Positions 1 to 14,300 of a DNA stretch of 64,000 nucleotides are shown here, one piece after another. Positions within the stretch are counted from its first letter, which is position 1, and each line of letters opens with the position of its first letter. This stretch comes from Siphonodentalium dalli (taxonomy: Eukaryota; Mollusca; Scaphopoda; Gadilida; Siphonodentaliidae). A model generated the notes under the pieces. That model did not search any database and was not told the origin of the DNA. It worked only from the letters and a program-made list of their open reading frames with translations. The translations under genes were made by a program, and so were the position numbers. The DNA lies in assembly GCA_032622095.1 (NCBI GenBank), contig CP136068.1, positions 159,545,465 to 159,609,464 of the forward strand. The letters run 5' to 3'.

Positions 1-656
1 TCTGAACGTACACTTAGTGTTGAATTGGCCACACAATAACTTGAGTGTGAATGCCATGGGCATTTTAATATTATCAGGTTCACATTTGTTCAAAATAATG
101 CTATGAAGAAGTACCTTTATATACAATTGCCTTTCAACTTCAAGTTATATTTTCAATAAATGTGACCTTTTTGTTTTCCAACTATTGTCATATTAATCTC
201 GACCGATAATACACAGAAATTATGGCTTTATGCCGGAATTAGATTTTGCAGAGTAAAGTCTAAAGATTCCCATTCACGCAATCACGGAATACTTTTTTGT
301 ATATAGCATTAGAAATTAAGCACAAATTAGAACTTAATAAAAACCGTTTTTGCAAAGTTTCCCAGTTTTGCGAATATTGTTGAGTGGTACATTGATATAT
401 GAATGATCAATGCGTATAATCATAGTCCATCAGATGTTACTATTTTAACATGATAAATCATAACATATGGCAACCCGATCATCGTTTTCTAAAATTTCGT
501 ACATATTTCACCCACAGTAAAATTCACGATCATTTCATTTGAAAAAACATGGATAAATCACGCAATTGTAATCGTAGTTCAATTAAGTATATCACTCGTA
601 ACAACATGTTCGTAAAGAGAAAACACTTCAACAGTTTACATATTAAGTTCACTTAC
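1..656. other. AT-rich stretch without recognised gene
   Basis: No exon, RNA gene or repeat that I can name was found. If the minus-strand exon at 657-815 is real, this is its first intron. Confidence 0.5.
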
Positions 657-815
657 CTGAATATAAATCATATCAAGCAAAGAGTTTATTTCCGACGTTG
701 AAAATAAGTTGTTGTCAAAATGGACGAACCGCGTGATTTGACGAGACACACTAAGAGTTGTAGTGCAATTCCGAGTCCAGTAAAATGTGTAGTTCGGATT
801 ATCAATTTCGTCCAT
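657..815 (-). CDS. possible first exon of an unknown minus-strand gene
   Basis: Read on the minus strand, an ATG at 815 opens 53 codons that run without a stop into a strong donor, TTCAG then GTAAGT, at 657/656. There is an in-frame stop a few codons upstream of the ATG. The peptide has WTRNCTTTLSVSRQITRFVH and no family I recognise. A TTTTATAAAATA stretch lies just upstream but too close to the ATG for a normal core promoter. No second exon was identified toward base 1. Confidence 0.22.
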
Positions 816-1202
816 ACCAGAGATCTAGTATATTTTATAAAAGAGACATTTTCTGCACAGATCTATACCATTCGCATGGTCATAAAAGGTATCTAGGGAT
901 TACTCATATGGTGGGCCTATATAGACTTGAGTGATGTGTTTTGGCCTGTGCCATTTAAAATTAATTCAGGGGGGGTGGGAATCAATGCACATTATTTTTT
1001 GTTTGCAATTAAGCGCAAATGATTTACGCTTAAACATAAATATTTGCGCATAAGCCCAATTGGTAGAGGTTATTTGCACTTAAGCGAAAATATTTGTGCT
1101 CAAGTGTAAATAAATAATAAATGTGAAAAGGGCCTCCCATGTATATGACCATTGCGGGAATTCCGCTGGTGCAGCATTAAAGTCTTAACATACCATGTGC
1201 TA

Positions 1203-1273
1203 GAGCATTCTCTTATATGTGTGAGTCATCCATATGGAGCCTCGCATCATATATAAGAGAATGCACTGGCTTA
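1203..1273. repeat. diverged copy of the 67-bp palindrome
   Basis: GCATTCTCTTATAT on the left is mirrored by ATATAAGAGAATGC on the right around a CCATATGG centre. It is the most diverged of the copies in the window, and stands alone. Confidence 0.8.
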
Positions 1274-1284
1274 CAAGGCTTGCC

Positions 1285-3900
1285 AATAAACTAAACATTT
1301 CTCAGGTTATTGCATGCACTTTTAATACACAGGGCAAGGTAGATTACATCATTTGATAGATATTCTAGAATTTCTAGTTTGTGAAAACTAACTTAAAGCC
1401 ATATTTTATGCACCCTGCCTAGCCGACTGAACTATGAACTATAGACATGTTATTATTTTTATTTTCAGAGACATACCTTCTGCAAAGATATAGCCTTATA
1501 CATTATAAACATGCAAATAGTTGCTTCATTTGGGCTAACTTCCATCATTTAGCGAGTCAAATCTGAGGAAATTCTCTTAGTTTGAAAGTTGTAGCATGCC
1601 TGGCCCGCTGAATTGATGTCACAAACATAAAATGTTGGTACTTCTTGTCAGATGGACATTTCTGCCAATAAACTAAACATTTCTCATTGCAATTGTATGC
1701 ATTTTAATACACAGGGCAAGGTAGATTACATCATTTGATGGATATTTTACTTAAAATAGTCTGTGGAAACAACCTAAATGCCATATTGTATGCATCCATG
1801 TATAGAAAAATGAAATACAACTATGGATAGTTTATTGTTTTTTTCATCAGAGACATTCATTCTGCTAAGATATAGCCTTATACATGTTATAAACATACTA
1901 ATAGTGGCTTGATTGGGCTTTTTTCATCATTTAGACAGTTAAATCTGAAGAAATTCCCTTAGTTCAAAGTTTATAAGATCATAGTGCCCCATGAAATGGT
2001 GTCTTAAATCTCAAATGTTAGTACTTCTTTATCAGATGGATATCTCTGCCAATATATCAAACAATTCTCATGATCATTGCATGGATTTTAATGTACAGGG
2101 CAAGGTAGATTACATTATGTTTTGGATATTTTACTTAAAATATTTTGTGGAAACTACCTAAAAGCCATATTGTATGCATCCATGTATAGCCAAATGAAAT
2201 ACAACTATGGATATTTTATTGTTTATTTCATCAGAGACATGTATTCTGTTGAGATATAGCCTTATATATGTTATAAACATGCAAATAGTGGCCTCATTTG
2301 GGCTTTCTTCCATAATTTAGAGAGTCAAAGCTGCATAGATTCCCTTATTTCACATTTATAAGATGCCAAGCCAGCTGAAATGGTGTATCAAACCTCAAAT
2401 GGCAGGATTTCTTATCAGATGGACATCTCTACTAATAAATTAAACATTTATCATGGTCATTGCATGTATGTTAATGTACAGGGCAAGGTAGAAAACATCA
2501 TTTGATTGATATTTTACTCAAAATAGTCTGTGGAAAACTGGTGGAAACTACATAAAAGCAATATTGTATGCATCCCTGTATAGCCAAATGAAATTAAACT
2601 ATGGATATGTTATTGTATATTTCACCAGAGACATGTATTCTGTTGAGATATAGCCTTATATATGTTATAAACATACAAATAGTGGCTTCATTTGGGCTTT
2701 CTCCATAATTTAGAGAGTCAAAGCTGAAGAGATTCCCTTATTTCAAATTTATAAGATGCCAAGCCAGCTGAAATGGTGTATCAAACCTTAAATGGCAGTA
2801 TTTCTTATCAGATTGACATCTCTATCAATAAATTAAACATTTCTCATGGTCATTGCATGCACTTTAATATACAATGCAAGGTAGAAAACATCATTTGATG
2901 GATATTTTACTTAAAATAGTCTGTGGAAACTACATAAAAGCAACATTGTATGCATCCCTGTATAGCCAACTGAAATTAAACTATGGATATTTTATTGTTT
3001 ATTTCACCAGAGACATGTATTCTGTTGAGATATAACCTTATATATGTTATAAACATGCAAATAGTGGCCTCATTTGGGCTTTCTTCCATAATTTGGAGAG
3101 TCAAAGCTGAATAGATTCCCTTATTTCAAATTTATAAGATGCCAAGCCAGCTGAAATGGTGTATCAAACCTCAAATGGCAGTATTTCTTATCAGATGGAC
3201 ATCTCTACTAATAAATTAAACATTTCTCATGGTCATTGCATGCATTTTAATGTACAGGGCAAGGTAGAAAACATCATTTGATGGATATTTTACTTAAAAT
3301 AGTCTGTGGAAACTACCTATAAGCAATCCATGCATCCATGTATAGCCAAATGAAATTTAGCTATGGATATTTTATTGTTTATTTCACCAGAGACATGCAT
3401 TCTGCTGAGATATAGCCGTATTCATGTTTTAAACATGCAAATAATGGCTTCATTGGCCTTCCTTTCATCATTTAGAGAGTCAAATATAAAGAAATTCCAT
3501 TAGTTCTAAGATAACATGCTCCCTCTAATGGTGTCTCAGACCTCAAATGTTAGTACCTCTTATCAGATGAACATATCTGCCAATAAATTAACATTTCTTA
3601 TGGTCATTGTATGCATGTTTGTGTACAAAGCAAAGTAGATTACATCATTTGATGGATATTTTACTTAAAATAGTCTGGAAACTACCTAAAAGTCATATTG
3701 AATGCATCCCTGAAAGGCGAATGAAATGGATAAATTAGATATTTATTGTTTTATTGAGACATGCATTCTGCTAAGATATAGTCTTTTTCGTGTTATAAAC
3801 AAGCAATATGTGGCTTCATTGGGCTTCCTTTCATCATTCAAGAGAGTCAACTCTGAGAGGAAATGCCCTTGGTTTCAAATTTGTAGCATCTTCCAACCTT
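1285..3900. repeat. tandem repeat, about 380 bp, seven units
   Basis: A marker segment (CAATAAA-T-AACATTTCTCATGG followed by ACAGGGCAAGGTAGA) recurs near 1285, 1664, 2048, 2429, 2823, 3206 and 3580, a spacing of 374-394 bases. Units 3-6 are closest to each other; the outer units are more diverged, as expected of a satellite-like array growing from the middle. It lies upstream of the lectin exon, probably in an intron or 5' flank. Open frames inside it are not coding. Confidence 0.93.
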
Positions 3901-5203
3901 ATTGGAAGGGGTGCATGTCTGCCAGCTTGAGGTACCAGTTTAAATGGTTCAATGCAAGTGGGCATCAGAGAGATTTGTCTAGTTCTGGGGGAGGGGAGAC
4001 ATACCGTCAACTGCTTGAGATTTCAAGGGACGACCTCCTCAATGGAACCCACTATAATGTGCCAAAATTATTTTAATAAAATTGTATATTGGTCACCATC
4101 CACTAAGAACATTGAGAAATAGATAAAAACTGGCTGACAGTTCTCCAATAAGAAAATTACATCTGATTGTTATGTAAATATAACTGTTACAGTGATTTGT
4201 CAACAAAAGTATATAATCCTAGCTGTAGTATTAGTTCAAATAATTAAGTATGAATATGATTTTCAGAATATTTAATCAACATGTTGGACCTTTTCCAATG
4301 TTTACCATAAAGTTTTGATCACAATTGTGATCCCATTGCACTTTAACAGTTATTCCAATACAGCAGTAATTTGTACATAACAATTAGTTCTTGGTTTAGA
4401 AATATTTTCTATTATTTCTTTAAATATTTCTTAACTTAGAAAAACAATCTTGAAACAAGAAATATATATTATATTTTTGAAGCCATTTTCTTAGTAAAGA
4501 AATTGTTTCTCAAACGAAATAATTATTTCTTAATTGTTTCTTGTTTCAAGACTAAAATCTTTCTTATTTGAGAAAACTATCTCTTGTCTAGTGGGAGTTT
4601 CTTAAATTTTCTTGATGTAGCAGACTTGAGGGGTATATTTCTCAAAATAAGATTTTTTTTCCTGTTTCAAGAAATTGTTTTTCTTGTTTCAAGTAACTAT
4701 TTCTTATTAAGAAATTATCTGAAGTTCATGAACTGTGTCTGAACATTGGTAATGATCCGCGGTTAAATAAAAGGATAGGGGATGCGCAGTTAATACTTAT
4801 AACATAGACATGTATAGCACGTAAGCGTATTTGTCTCGTATTCATGTCAATGCTCAGGAGATAACTTAGATATTGGTAATGTGGAGTCAAAATTGTGTAA
4901 CATGCGATGGAATTATTTGTAATTCTAAAGTAATACATACGTATAAACCAGAATTGTTTATCCATGGACAAAATGGATGTGTATGCCTTCTGCATCATGA
5001 CTATATCTTTTGAATCATGTGATTATCTTCTGAAGCATATGGTTATATTCCGAAGCATTTGCATATTTATATTCGATGAATGTTCATAGCTATCCATTCG
5101 GCCCTAATTATACTATAGTTTGCACAACTATAGAGAGACAGTCAAATACGTGTACTATTACTTTTACAATGATTTTCATTGCTATTTAATTTGCTTTTAA
5201 AAG
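3901..5203. other. non-coding stretch with AAGAAA-rich inverted repeats
   Basis: From 4420 to 4720 short AAGAAATT and TTTCTTGTTTCAAG motifs repeat on both strands, giving many possible small hairpins. No exon was recognised; the missing first half of the lectin domain was looked for here and not found. Confidence 0.5.
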
Positions 5204-5350
5204 CTGACCCACAACCAAACCTGATAGGACACTACAATCCGCCCACGAAAGGATGGAATGCTGACTGCGGCGTTGTAGATCTCACACAAGCTGGTCTATT
5301 TGACGAATGCTGTAACCGGAACGACTACCACTATGTTCTGTGCGAAATGC
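5204..5350 (+). CDS. exon: C-terminal half of C-type lectin-like domain
   Basis: 49 codons, phase 1 to 1, acceptor TTTTAAAAG and donor GTGAGT. The translation contains KGWNADCGVVDL, then LFDECC and YVLCEM. This is the conserved end of a C-type-lectin fold: a Trp, the Cys before the long loop, and the final two Cys, with CE near the end. The usual Ca-binding WND tripeptide is not clearly kept, so calcium-dependent sugar binding is uncertain. The first half of the domain was not found upstream in the window. Confidence 0.8.
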
Positions 5351-8300
5351 GTGAGTATTAAACTATTACCAACGTTAACGCTGGTCGATCTCTTTCGATA
5401 ATGAGTTGTTTATAGTTTCGTAGGTTAGTATACACACAAACCATGTTATGGCCCGCGTTCGTTTGGGTCGGATCGTGTGGGATAACTGTATTAAACAAAT
5501 ATGAACAATAATAGCGATGAGCGAGAAAAATATCAATTAATATTAAGTGATATAAGAATTTATGCACAGGTGTATTGGACTCCAATGTATTAGTGTATAC
5601 ACTGAACACTATATAAAACGTATTTATGGAGAGATATATCATACATAATACTTGCACATGGTGTGAATATCGTGTAAACGGACATGACTATTTTGAACCT
5701 CAACATTCATGCATAAATAAGTTGGTAGCTGTAGAAATATAGGTCGATCAATATGCGTACTATTGGTATAATATATTATACATACATGGAAATATACTAA
5801 GGTCTCAACACTGTTCCAACTGTTCGACCCGAAAATATGTCATGTAATAATTAGAATTCAAAATATAACTATGCAAAGGAACTGTTTGTCCATTTCCGTA
5901 CGTCAGTCACTCCAGGTGGTGCCAAATCAGCCAATATCTCCGATTTAGAAGAGTCGTTGATATCGCAGGTTCCATAACTGTTCTGCTACTATTCTAAGAT
6001 ATGTGACGAGCAGCCGTGACAGGTGTTTGTGTAATAGCTGCTAATTCCAACAAGGCATCAGATTGAACTTGACTTTGCACATTTAATCAGGAGAGAGCCA
6101 TTCATTGGCCCGGCCTTGATCGGTTTGACATTCAGTTGTCCAGCAATACTTTGTCTTAGTGTCTTATCAAGAGTTGTATAAATGATAAATACGAGTTGGA
6201 TCGAAGCTTAGAACCAAGTACTTGGGGAATACCACAGCAACATTGGAACTTAGTAAGTCATCATTCGTATGACCAGTATTGGATTTTTGCTTTGAATTGC
6301 CATAAACAATGCAAACATCGAAAACTAGCCAAGCGATGGATTAAGTCGGGTCAACTTAACCACCCGTCTTGAAGAGATGTACGGCCAAAGTGGGCCATGC
6401 GCCGTACCCACAGGTCGATGCCTGACGTGGTACGGACGCGATATTGCCACTATAAATCGTATACCATGCCTTGATTGATTGATTGGGGGGTTAACGTCGT
6501 TTTAGCAGTAAAGCCATATCACGACGAGGACATAAGGCCAGGGAACATATGCCATTCACGAACACAATATGCACTGTTGCATCACGTTCGTTGTAATGAG
6601 CACATTTTGGCTGCCATATCTAGGGATAGCAAATATTTGTAGTTTTAATGACATCACATAATGTAGAAGTGGGCGGAAAACGATCGTCACTGGGCGCCCT
6701 TTTGTGGAGCTTTCGTCTAATATGTGGGGTTAATACTGCCATTTAAAAAAAAGGCAATTATGGTAGTCAAGGATGTTTTAATCATACAGCTATTACTTTT
6801 GAAAATAGTTGGAGTGCTGTCCTGTTAGTAATTATTATTTTAAGTGACCTACAACTGGGCGCCATTTTAACTCAACCAACTAATTTTCTGCAATATATAG
6901 CTTTACCATGCTCAAATTATTTGTTAATAACCTATTTAACTTTGGAAATAATATGATAGCTCTTAGCATCGTTTTATATTGATCAAATCGTTTTTCGAGC
7001 CCATTTTATATTATTGGCTCGTTGAAAATGGTGGCCGTCTTTAAAACGGCGGCGATCTTGTATTTTAAGTGGATTGTCGAAAACTATTGTTTATTGGTAC
7101 ATACTGAACACATTTGCCAAAGTTCATGCTTGTATCACCACGATACCGATTTTCGAGTTAGCTGCCCTACTATGATATCAGCCTACATGTACACTCTTAA
7201 CTCATCGAGTTAGCCGCCCTACTAATATATCAGCCTACATGCACCCTCTTATAAATCAGCCGCCCTACTAATATATCAGCCTACATGCACCCTCTTATAA
7301 TTACAACTACTTTCGCTTTGACTAAAATGCGTGCATTTGATTGGTCAAGGCCCTTAGATACGCTTGGTAGCGACAATATCTATCAGTGGAGGGAAGTGTC
7401 GTTTCCCGCATCACTGGGGGTAGTGATACCTTAAACAGTTCGCAAACCAAGTCGAATATCTATGGGGCGAATTTACCCGGAATTTTATTTTGTCCACCAA
7501 TCAAATCGCAAGAAATCACTTCCGTTTCTAGTGGTAGCGCAAGACGCCAAATATCAGCGAAAAATTATCGCCGATTAAACAGCAAAATAGTACATTAATT
7601 TATTTGGGGATAAAAGAATGTATTACATAACTATTCCACCATTAGTATTAGCATTTATCCAGCTTCGTGCCAATAACAATATGACATGGCAGTGGTCATG
7701 AGAGCATAGAATGCACCTTTGTAGCGACTGTTTACTTTTCGAGTCGCCGGAGACCACAAATTCGGTGGCGAAGTTTGGGAACACCGCTTCGGAATCGCTA
7801 TCGAATCGGACTGCCTTTATGACAATACATGTTCTAGAATCGTTTTAAATAAGTGAAATTTACACCAGCAAGTACAGTTTAATAGTTTACGGGTGTGGTC
7901 TCTTGCCTTTGTGTAGTTGGAATGTCGGAAACAGCGATCGAATTGTGTGTGTTCATCTCTAACTTCCGGTCGGTCGCCCAATTTATTCTCGACCCAATTT
8001 CCCATTTCGGTTAAAAGAGCAGCTGAGTCCAGACACAAATATCACTTGGGTATTTTTACTATTTTAGTGTTTTTAATATAGTTTCTTTAAAAAGAACTTG
8101 TTTAATCACCAACTAATATGCGGATTGTCGTAATTATAAGCAATCAACGTCGTTTTCGATGCATCTGTCGGCGTATAGAAGTGTCGGATGCCGAACTACA
8201 TACTTTGTATAATTTCGCTTCGCGAAATTATACAGTATGTAATTCGCCATCCGACACTTCTATACGCCGACAGATGCATCGAAAACGACGTTGATTGCAT

Positions 8301-11300
8301 ATATAAATCAGCCGCCCTACTAATATATCAGCCTACATGCACCCTCTTACAAATCAGCCGCCCTACTAGTATATCAGTCTACATGGACACTCTTATAAAT
8401 CAGCCGCCCTACTAGTATATCAGACTACATGCACACTCTTACAAATGATCCGCCCTACTATTATATCAGCCTAGATGCACACTCCTATACAAACCATCGC
8501 CTTATATGCATACTCTGACACATCATCGCCTACACGCACACTGTTGCAAATCGTCTCCTACATGCACACTCTTACAAATCATCGCCTATATGCACTCTTA
8601 CAAATCATCGCCTACATGCAAACTCTTACAAATCATCGCCTACATGTACACTCTTAGAAATCAGCGCCTGCATGCAGACTCTTACAAATCATCGCCTACA
8701 GGCACACTCTTACAAATCGTCTCTTTTTCTGACAGCCATCCTTGAAGCAGAATCAATAAACAATGCGTACATCATTGTAAGTATGTGTTGTCAACTGTGT
8801 AGGTATGTTGATGATTTTCGCAGGCGCTTGAAGAAAATAAAAACTAACTTGCCCACTGTTTTGCAAAATAACAAAATTTGTCAAATATAATTGTATTGTT
8901 GCCATTGTAAATTATGGCAAGTGGCAGCGCGAACTCTTATCCTGTATAAATAATTAGCTAAAAATATAGTTAGGCTATCTGCAACAGTACAGTAATGGTT
9001 TATTTAAAGTTCACATACACTAACTACGGTATCCAATTTAACGTACGCGTATCGAGGGTTGCATTAACGTTAACCTTAACTCTCGAAATGAACGCACCGT
9101 TAATAAAATGATTTGTGTTATTTTAAAGGAGACGGTGGGATTACGCCTCAGTATGATGATTCGTTTCTCGTGGACAATACATGCTATCCGTACGTTGGTG
9201 AGTGTTATGTGGATAAAGGTAACGCACATGTATGCTAGATGTGGTGATTGTGGGACACGCCTACACATTGCGTGACTTCATACAACGTTTTAATTCGATC
9301 GAGTCTTCAACATGGGTAAACGAACTTAATCGACACATAACAGATTACTTTAACGAATTATTGTTCGAATTATTTGTTGCGCATGTTTGCCTGAAATAAG
9401 CAAGATTTTCCATTAATTTTGTGCAAACAATTTGTATTCGTCTCCATTACAAACGGTTTGAGTCGATATCCCAATTTGTAATCCATGAGCAATTGTGTTA
9501 ATATGCCCCAGCGTTGAACATAGGGAATTCCACATATGTATCTCCTCTTATGTAAACTTTCCTATTTTACACCAAAATATTCAGAGTGTGACAATGGTCA
9601 GATTGCCAGGCAAAAGAAAAGTGAATATACATGTACTTGTAAACAACATTAAGTGTACGGCGCAAATATCACAGAAGCCTTCCACCAAAACTGTCCACAT
9701 ACAGAGATAGGCTAACTACATTGTCCTCCAAACACACAGTCGTTATATTCTATGTTGCAATTAACATACGTTTAATTCAAGCAATACCTTATGTTTTGCA
9801 GGTACGGCGTGCTTGACGAACCCTTGCATGAATGGCGCTAATTGTTTAGTTGACGGAGCCATCGCGGGTTGTGTGTGTGCCGACGGGTTCTCGGGTGAAT
9901 TCTGCGATACGGGTATGGGTTGAATTGTATCTCACATTTATAACAACTTCACTCCCAGAGAAATGCAAAATCCGAAGAAAACAAAATGATAATAATAGAA
10001 TATATAACAGTTCAACTTCCAAATGTCACACAATCCTTGGTTATGAATGTAAATGTAATATACTGCAAATGTTTTCACATAATCATGCATGTATTTGAAA
10101 TACTATACTTATACAGACCTAATTTGTACGGTCTGATTACTTCTGACTATAGTTTACATACATGTTGCCATTCATCCGAGAGCTCTCGGGGAGAGCTTTC
10201 TGATGAACGACAACAAGCCATATTTCCGACTAAATCCTGAAAAGTTACCCATAATTCTGCTGTGGTTAAGGAGTGGATTACTTAGAGCATTACTGTACGT
10301 GAGCCCGCACATAACACATTTCGCGGGGTCGGGGGTATTGATGTTCAAACAGTGATCTCCAGCACGATTCTTAATTAAAAGCCTGTGACATCACATTATT
10401 CTATATCCTGTGATAAGCCAATCAATTATATAATACGATAATATTGACCTCCATGTTAAGTGTGGTATGCCACAAACACTTGACAGCAATAGAAGACATC
10501 ACTTAAACACTTGTTCTATCTCCACCGCTAAAATAATAATTTTACGAAAGTGTGCTAATTGTCATGATGAGCGACCACCAATCACACGTCAAAAGTTATG
10601 ATGCGCATCCATTATATATTCTGTAACTTCTGTCTGTATGTATGTGTGTATATATGTGTGTTATAGACTCGAAAACTGCTCGACGATCCGACTCAAATTT
10701 GGTATGTAGCCCTACTTTGATCCGGGGAACAATATGGGCTGGTCCAATTTCACGTGCGACCATGTCCTTACCTCGCTCATAAACGCTCATATAGTCATAT
10801 GTCTAGATCGATCGACCGATCCGACTAAAATTTGGTATGTAGGCATACTTTGATCCCGGGAACAATATGGGCGGGTTCAATGTAACGTGCGACCGTATCT
10901 TTGACCTTGACCTCGCTCATAGAGGCATATTTCTGGACCTCGACCGATCCGACTCAAATTTGGTATGTATATACGCCTATTTTTATCCCGGGAACAATAT
11001 GGGCAGGTCCAATTTCGAGTGCGACCGTGTACTTTACATTGGACTAGCTCACATACGCTCATATAGGCATGTTTCTGAACCGATCAAACTTTATTAGATT
11101 AGATTTATCCTAAAACTCTTCAACGTTGATAGCTCAGTATTAAAAGCCCGGGCGATAACCACAACACACATGTATGACAATTAGATTTCAGACCATTCAG
11201 CAGCACGGTCGTACAGGACAATCACACGTCACGTACATGTACACCGTTACTGCGAAGAGGTTGATATTGTCAGTCACATGCATTGCATTACACATATTAA

Positions 11301-14300
11301 GGGTACGACCATGCACGCGTGAGTTTACACATGTTTTTGCAGGCATTTCGATGTTGAAAACGATATGGTGCCAGACATTGAATTGCATCCTTACCAAAAG
11401 CTAACGACATGAGAAGTAGCACTGATGCAGTTTCACATGTGACGATCCTATCTAAACTTCCCTTTAAATGCACGTATTCTTCTCTGAAAATGCGCAATCC
11501 AGCGTCATCGCTGGATCATCCCGCATTTTCCAAGATGCCGAGACAATGTCAAGGCAAAGGCAAAGATCAAGGCAAAGATCAAGGCATATACCAAGGCAAA
11601 AGTACAAGGCAAAGACCAAGTGAAGATTCTCAAGACAAGATTCGAGACACATACGACGGTGACCAATCCCGGCCTCAAGACTTCTCCACCCGATCCGCGG
11701 CCTGACTGTTGAAGATTAAAGACTCCAGAAGATTCAAGACAATCTTCGGATGAGTCCACCAGCGTCCTCGTGCCGCCCTTCGAGCGGGCACGCAAATCCT
11801 TTCGCTGCTGCTCTTGTCAGATACTTGCATGCTTTGTATAGACAAATGTCGGTATAAGCTCTACGTGTGGAACTACTGATATTTCATTTATCACATAGTT
11901 GCCTGTGGTACAGTGGCATTGTGTGTGCATGTTTCCGTTCATATCATGGCAACATATCGTTTTCTGTGAAATGCTTGCAAACATACCGGTAAAACTTGCA
12001 AGTGGATGAGCGTAGCGTGACATGTCTACAATAAAATCTAAATCATAATCATGAGAACACTACATGTCCTTGTTGTCTTGTTAGTCCATGTTCATCCAGT
12101 TGTCAATATATATCTTTAATAACCTCCAAAATGCCCGTGTTGCTATGATCATATACATATTGGCATAGCATACATTTCATTTCTCTCAAATTCACAGCAA
12201 CAGCAAAGTCGACACAGATAACAATGGTAACATATGCGACGTCTGCGATGATAACAACATCGTCACGTGAGTTGTTAACATTACATAACCCTCAGAGAGT
12301 ACGTGCACTTTATTGTGAACTATATGAACTCAATGTCCTTGAATGTGTAATGTGGAAGAACATGTACCGAAATATACAACACGTTCATTATATTAATGTG
12401 TAACTTGAAATATCATTTTCATTTCCTACCATAATAAGTGTACATTATGCCGGGAGGGTTATACACAATAACTTGTTTACAATTGGTCAAATACAAACAT
12501 CGCCACGAAATTAAGTGAATTTAGACAAGTACTATAATCGTCTGTCTCGGAATTACATTTCCATCCAAGATTCAATGCTGTGTTTTGATTGTGATGGTAC
12601 TGTCCACTCTTGTTTCCATTAGAAACAAAACACTAAACTTAGAACGTAGATGTGACTACACCATACAGTTATATCGTTTACCTTAAAGGCACGTGCGGCC
12701 TTAATTGTCGAAAATATTCATATTTGTTCCAAACACCGTAAACAGTAAAACGCATACAGTTCCGTTCATATATACCATGACCATCGCGTAAACAGCATGT
12801 TATCATAAAGACCTACTATATTTTACCTAAGCAAGAGCCTGATTGTGTTACAGAAGACAGCACAATGCTACTGGCTAATCACACAAATGGCATAAACGCT
12901 CTTTATTAGTTCCATATCAGGTATTCACCAACAAAGAACGCTCTTTATGTTTACCATCATAATATAAACAAACACCAGAAAAATAACTGTTTACGCCTTT
13001 TTTTACATAACAATGGTCAAACATATGACCATAACATACTGTTTATGCGATATTTCTTATTTGTATACGGACAAAGTATATCTACATTTTGATGTTCTTT
13101 CTGTTTGTGGCGGTTTTTGACGGGTGGAGATATTTTCACAGGATACCCACCGCTAAGGCCAACCGTGTCTTTAAATTTACAGTAACATCGCAGTCGATAC
13201 AGATAACACAGGTAACAATTTCGACTTCCGCGATGACAACACAGCCCTCATGTAAGTTGTTAACATTACAGCACTCTCAGCTAGTACGTGTACTTTGTGA
13301 ATAATACAAGCTCAGTTTCCTTGCGTGTGTAATTAGTAATAATTTTTTAGTTTAACCCTTTACCCAACAGAACGGCCCTGTGCCAATGCATTCTCTTATA
13401 TATGCGAGTCGACCATAGGTCGCCTCGCATATATAAGAGAATGCATTGGCTTAACACATTACAAATTATAAAATTGTTAAAGAATGTAAGAAAAAATGGT
13501 AAAAAAAAGATTTTTTTTAGCCCAATGCATTCTCTTATATATGCGAGGCGACCTATGGTCGACTCGCATATATAAGAGAATGCATTGGCACAGGGCATAA
13601 CTGTAACTATCACAATGTGGTCAAGGAGCCGGTTCCAATGATATCCATATTTGTATGGTTCTATTGAGACAGACCGAAGATATTTTAGGCTGTTGAAGCT
13701 TTATTTGGCCGGTTTTCCTTGCGTGTGTAATTAGGAATATAATATGGAGTTAAAGGCACCCATTAATTGGCCATTGAGTTTAGGCGCGACAAAATAATAG
13801 TTCTTGATGGTCATTGCCGCGTAGCATATTTCATCAGTGTGCATCACTGTTATGGTATTATCCATGTGTTTCTTGTAAATACCATTATCCTGTCCAACCT
13901 TATTGTGTGACTTGCCCAGGTCGTTCCACACATTTGTATATAACATGTTTAATATCATTATATACATCAATCGCGACTGAATCAAGTGAACCTCCCAAAT
14001 GACGACCCTTCTGTTTTTCCTTTTTTATCCATTTCATTTGACGTTTATTTTCGGGTTTTGCATTACTCGCTCGTTGTGCCACTAGAACTAGAAACAACAA
14101 TACCATGTAAACACGAGCCTGGCATTTCTCTTAAATTAACAGCAAAAGGCAAGTACGAACTTCGCCGTCGGAAACGCCAGAACAACAACAACGGCCATTT
14201 GAATTTGTTATCAGTTGATATACTGTTTTCAAGAACGACTTATACCATATATTTACCACATGTCACGTGTATGTCCGTATTCCAATTTTCAAACACGGCT

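Larger units (their letters stand above)
7160..8730. repeat. minisatellite, 46-bp and shorter units, split by an insertion
   Basis: Units of the form GCCGCCCTACTAATATATCAGCCTACATGCACCCTCTTATAAATCA occur at about 7160-7300, break off, and resume at 8304 (46-bp spacing). From about 8480 to 8720 they continue as shorter units of about 29 bp (CATGCACACTCTTACAAATCATCGCCTA type). Open frames here are repeat artefacts. Confidence 0.88.
5351..9128. other. intron of the receptor gene
   Basis: It lies between the lectin exon and the linker exon. It contains a SINE-like tail, a minisatellite and an inserted palindromic element, which are listed separately. No further exon was recognised. Confidence 0.6.
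9913..12197. other. intron of the receptor gene
   Basis: It lies between the EGF exon and the first stalk exon. It contains a palindromic miniature-element copy and a Helitron-like repeat, listed separately. From 11540 to 11640 there is a simple AAGGCAAAGATC-type repeat. No further exon was recognised. Confidence 0.55.

Noticed and set aside
3726-4076. 116-codon + strand frame
   Set aside because: The first half lies in the last unit of the 380-bp repeat. The second half has no recognised domain and no clear splice sites.
8475-8745. His/Leu-rich frames with a repeating pattern
   Set aside because: They are direct translations of the short minisatellite units, open in two frames at once.
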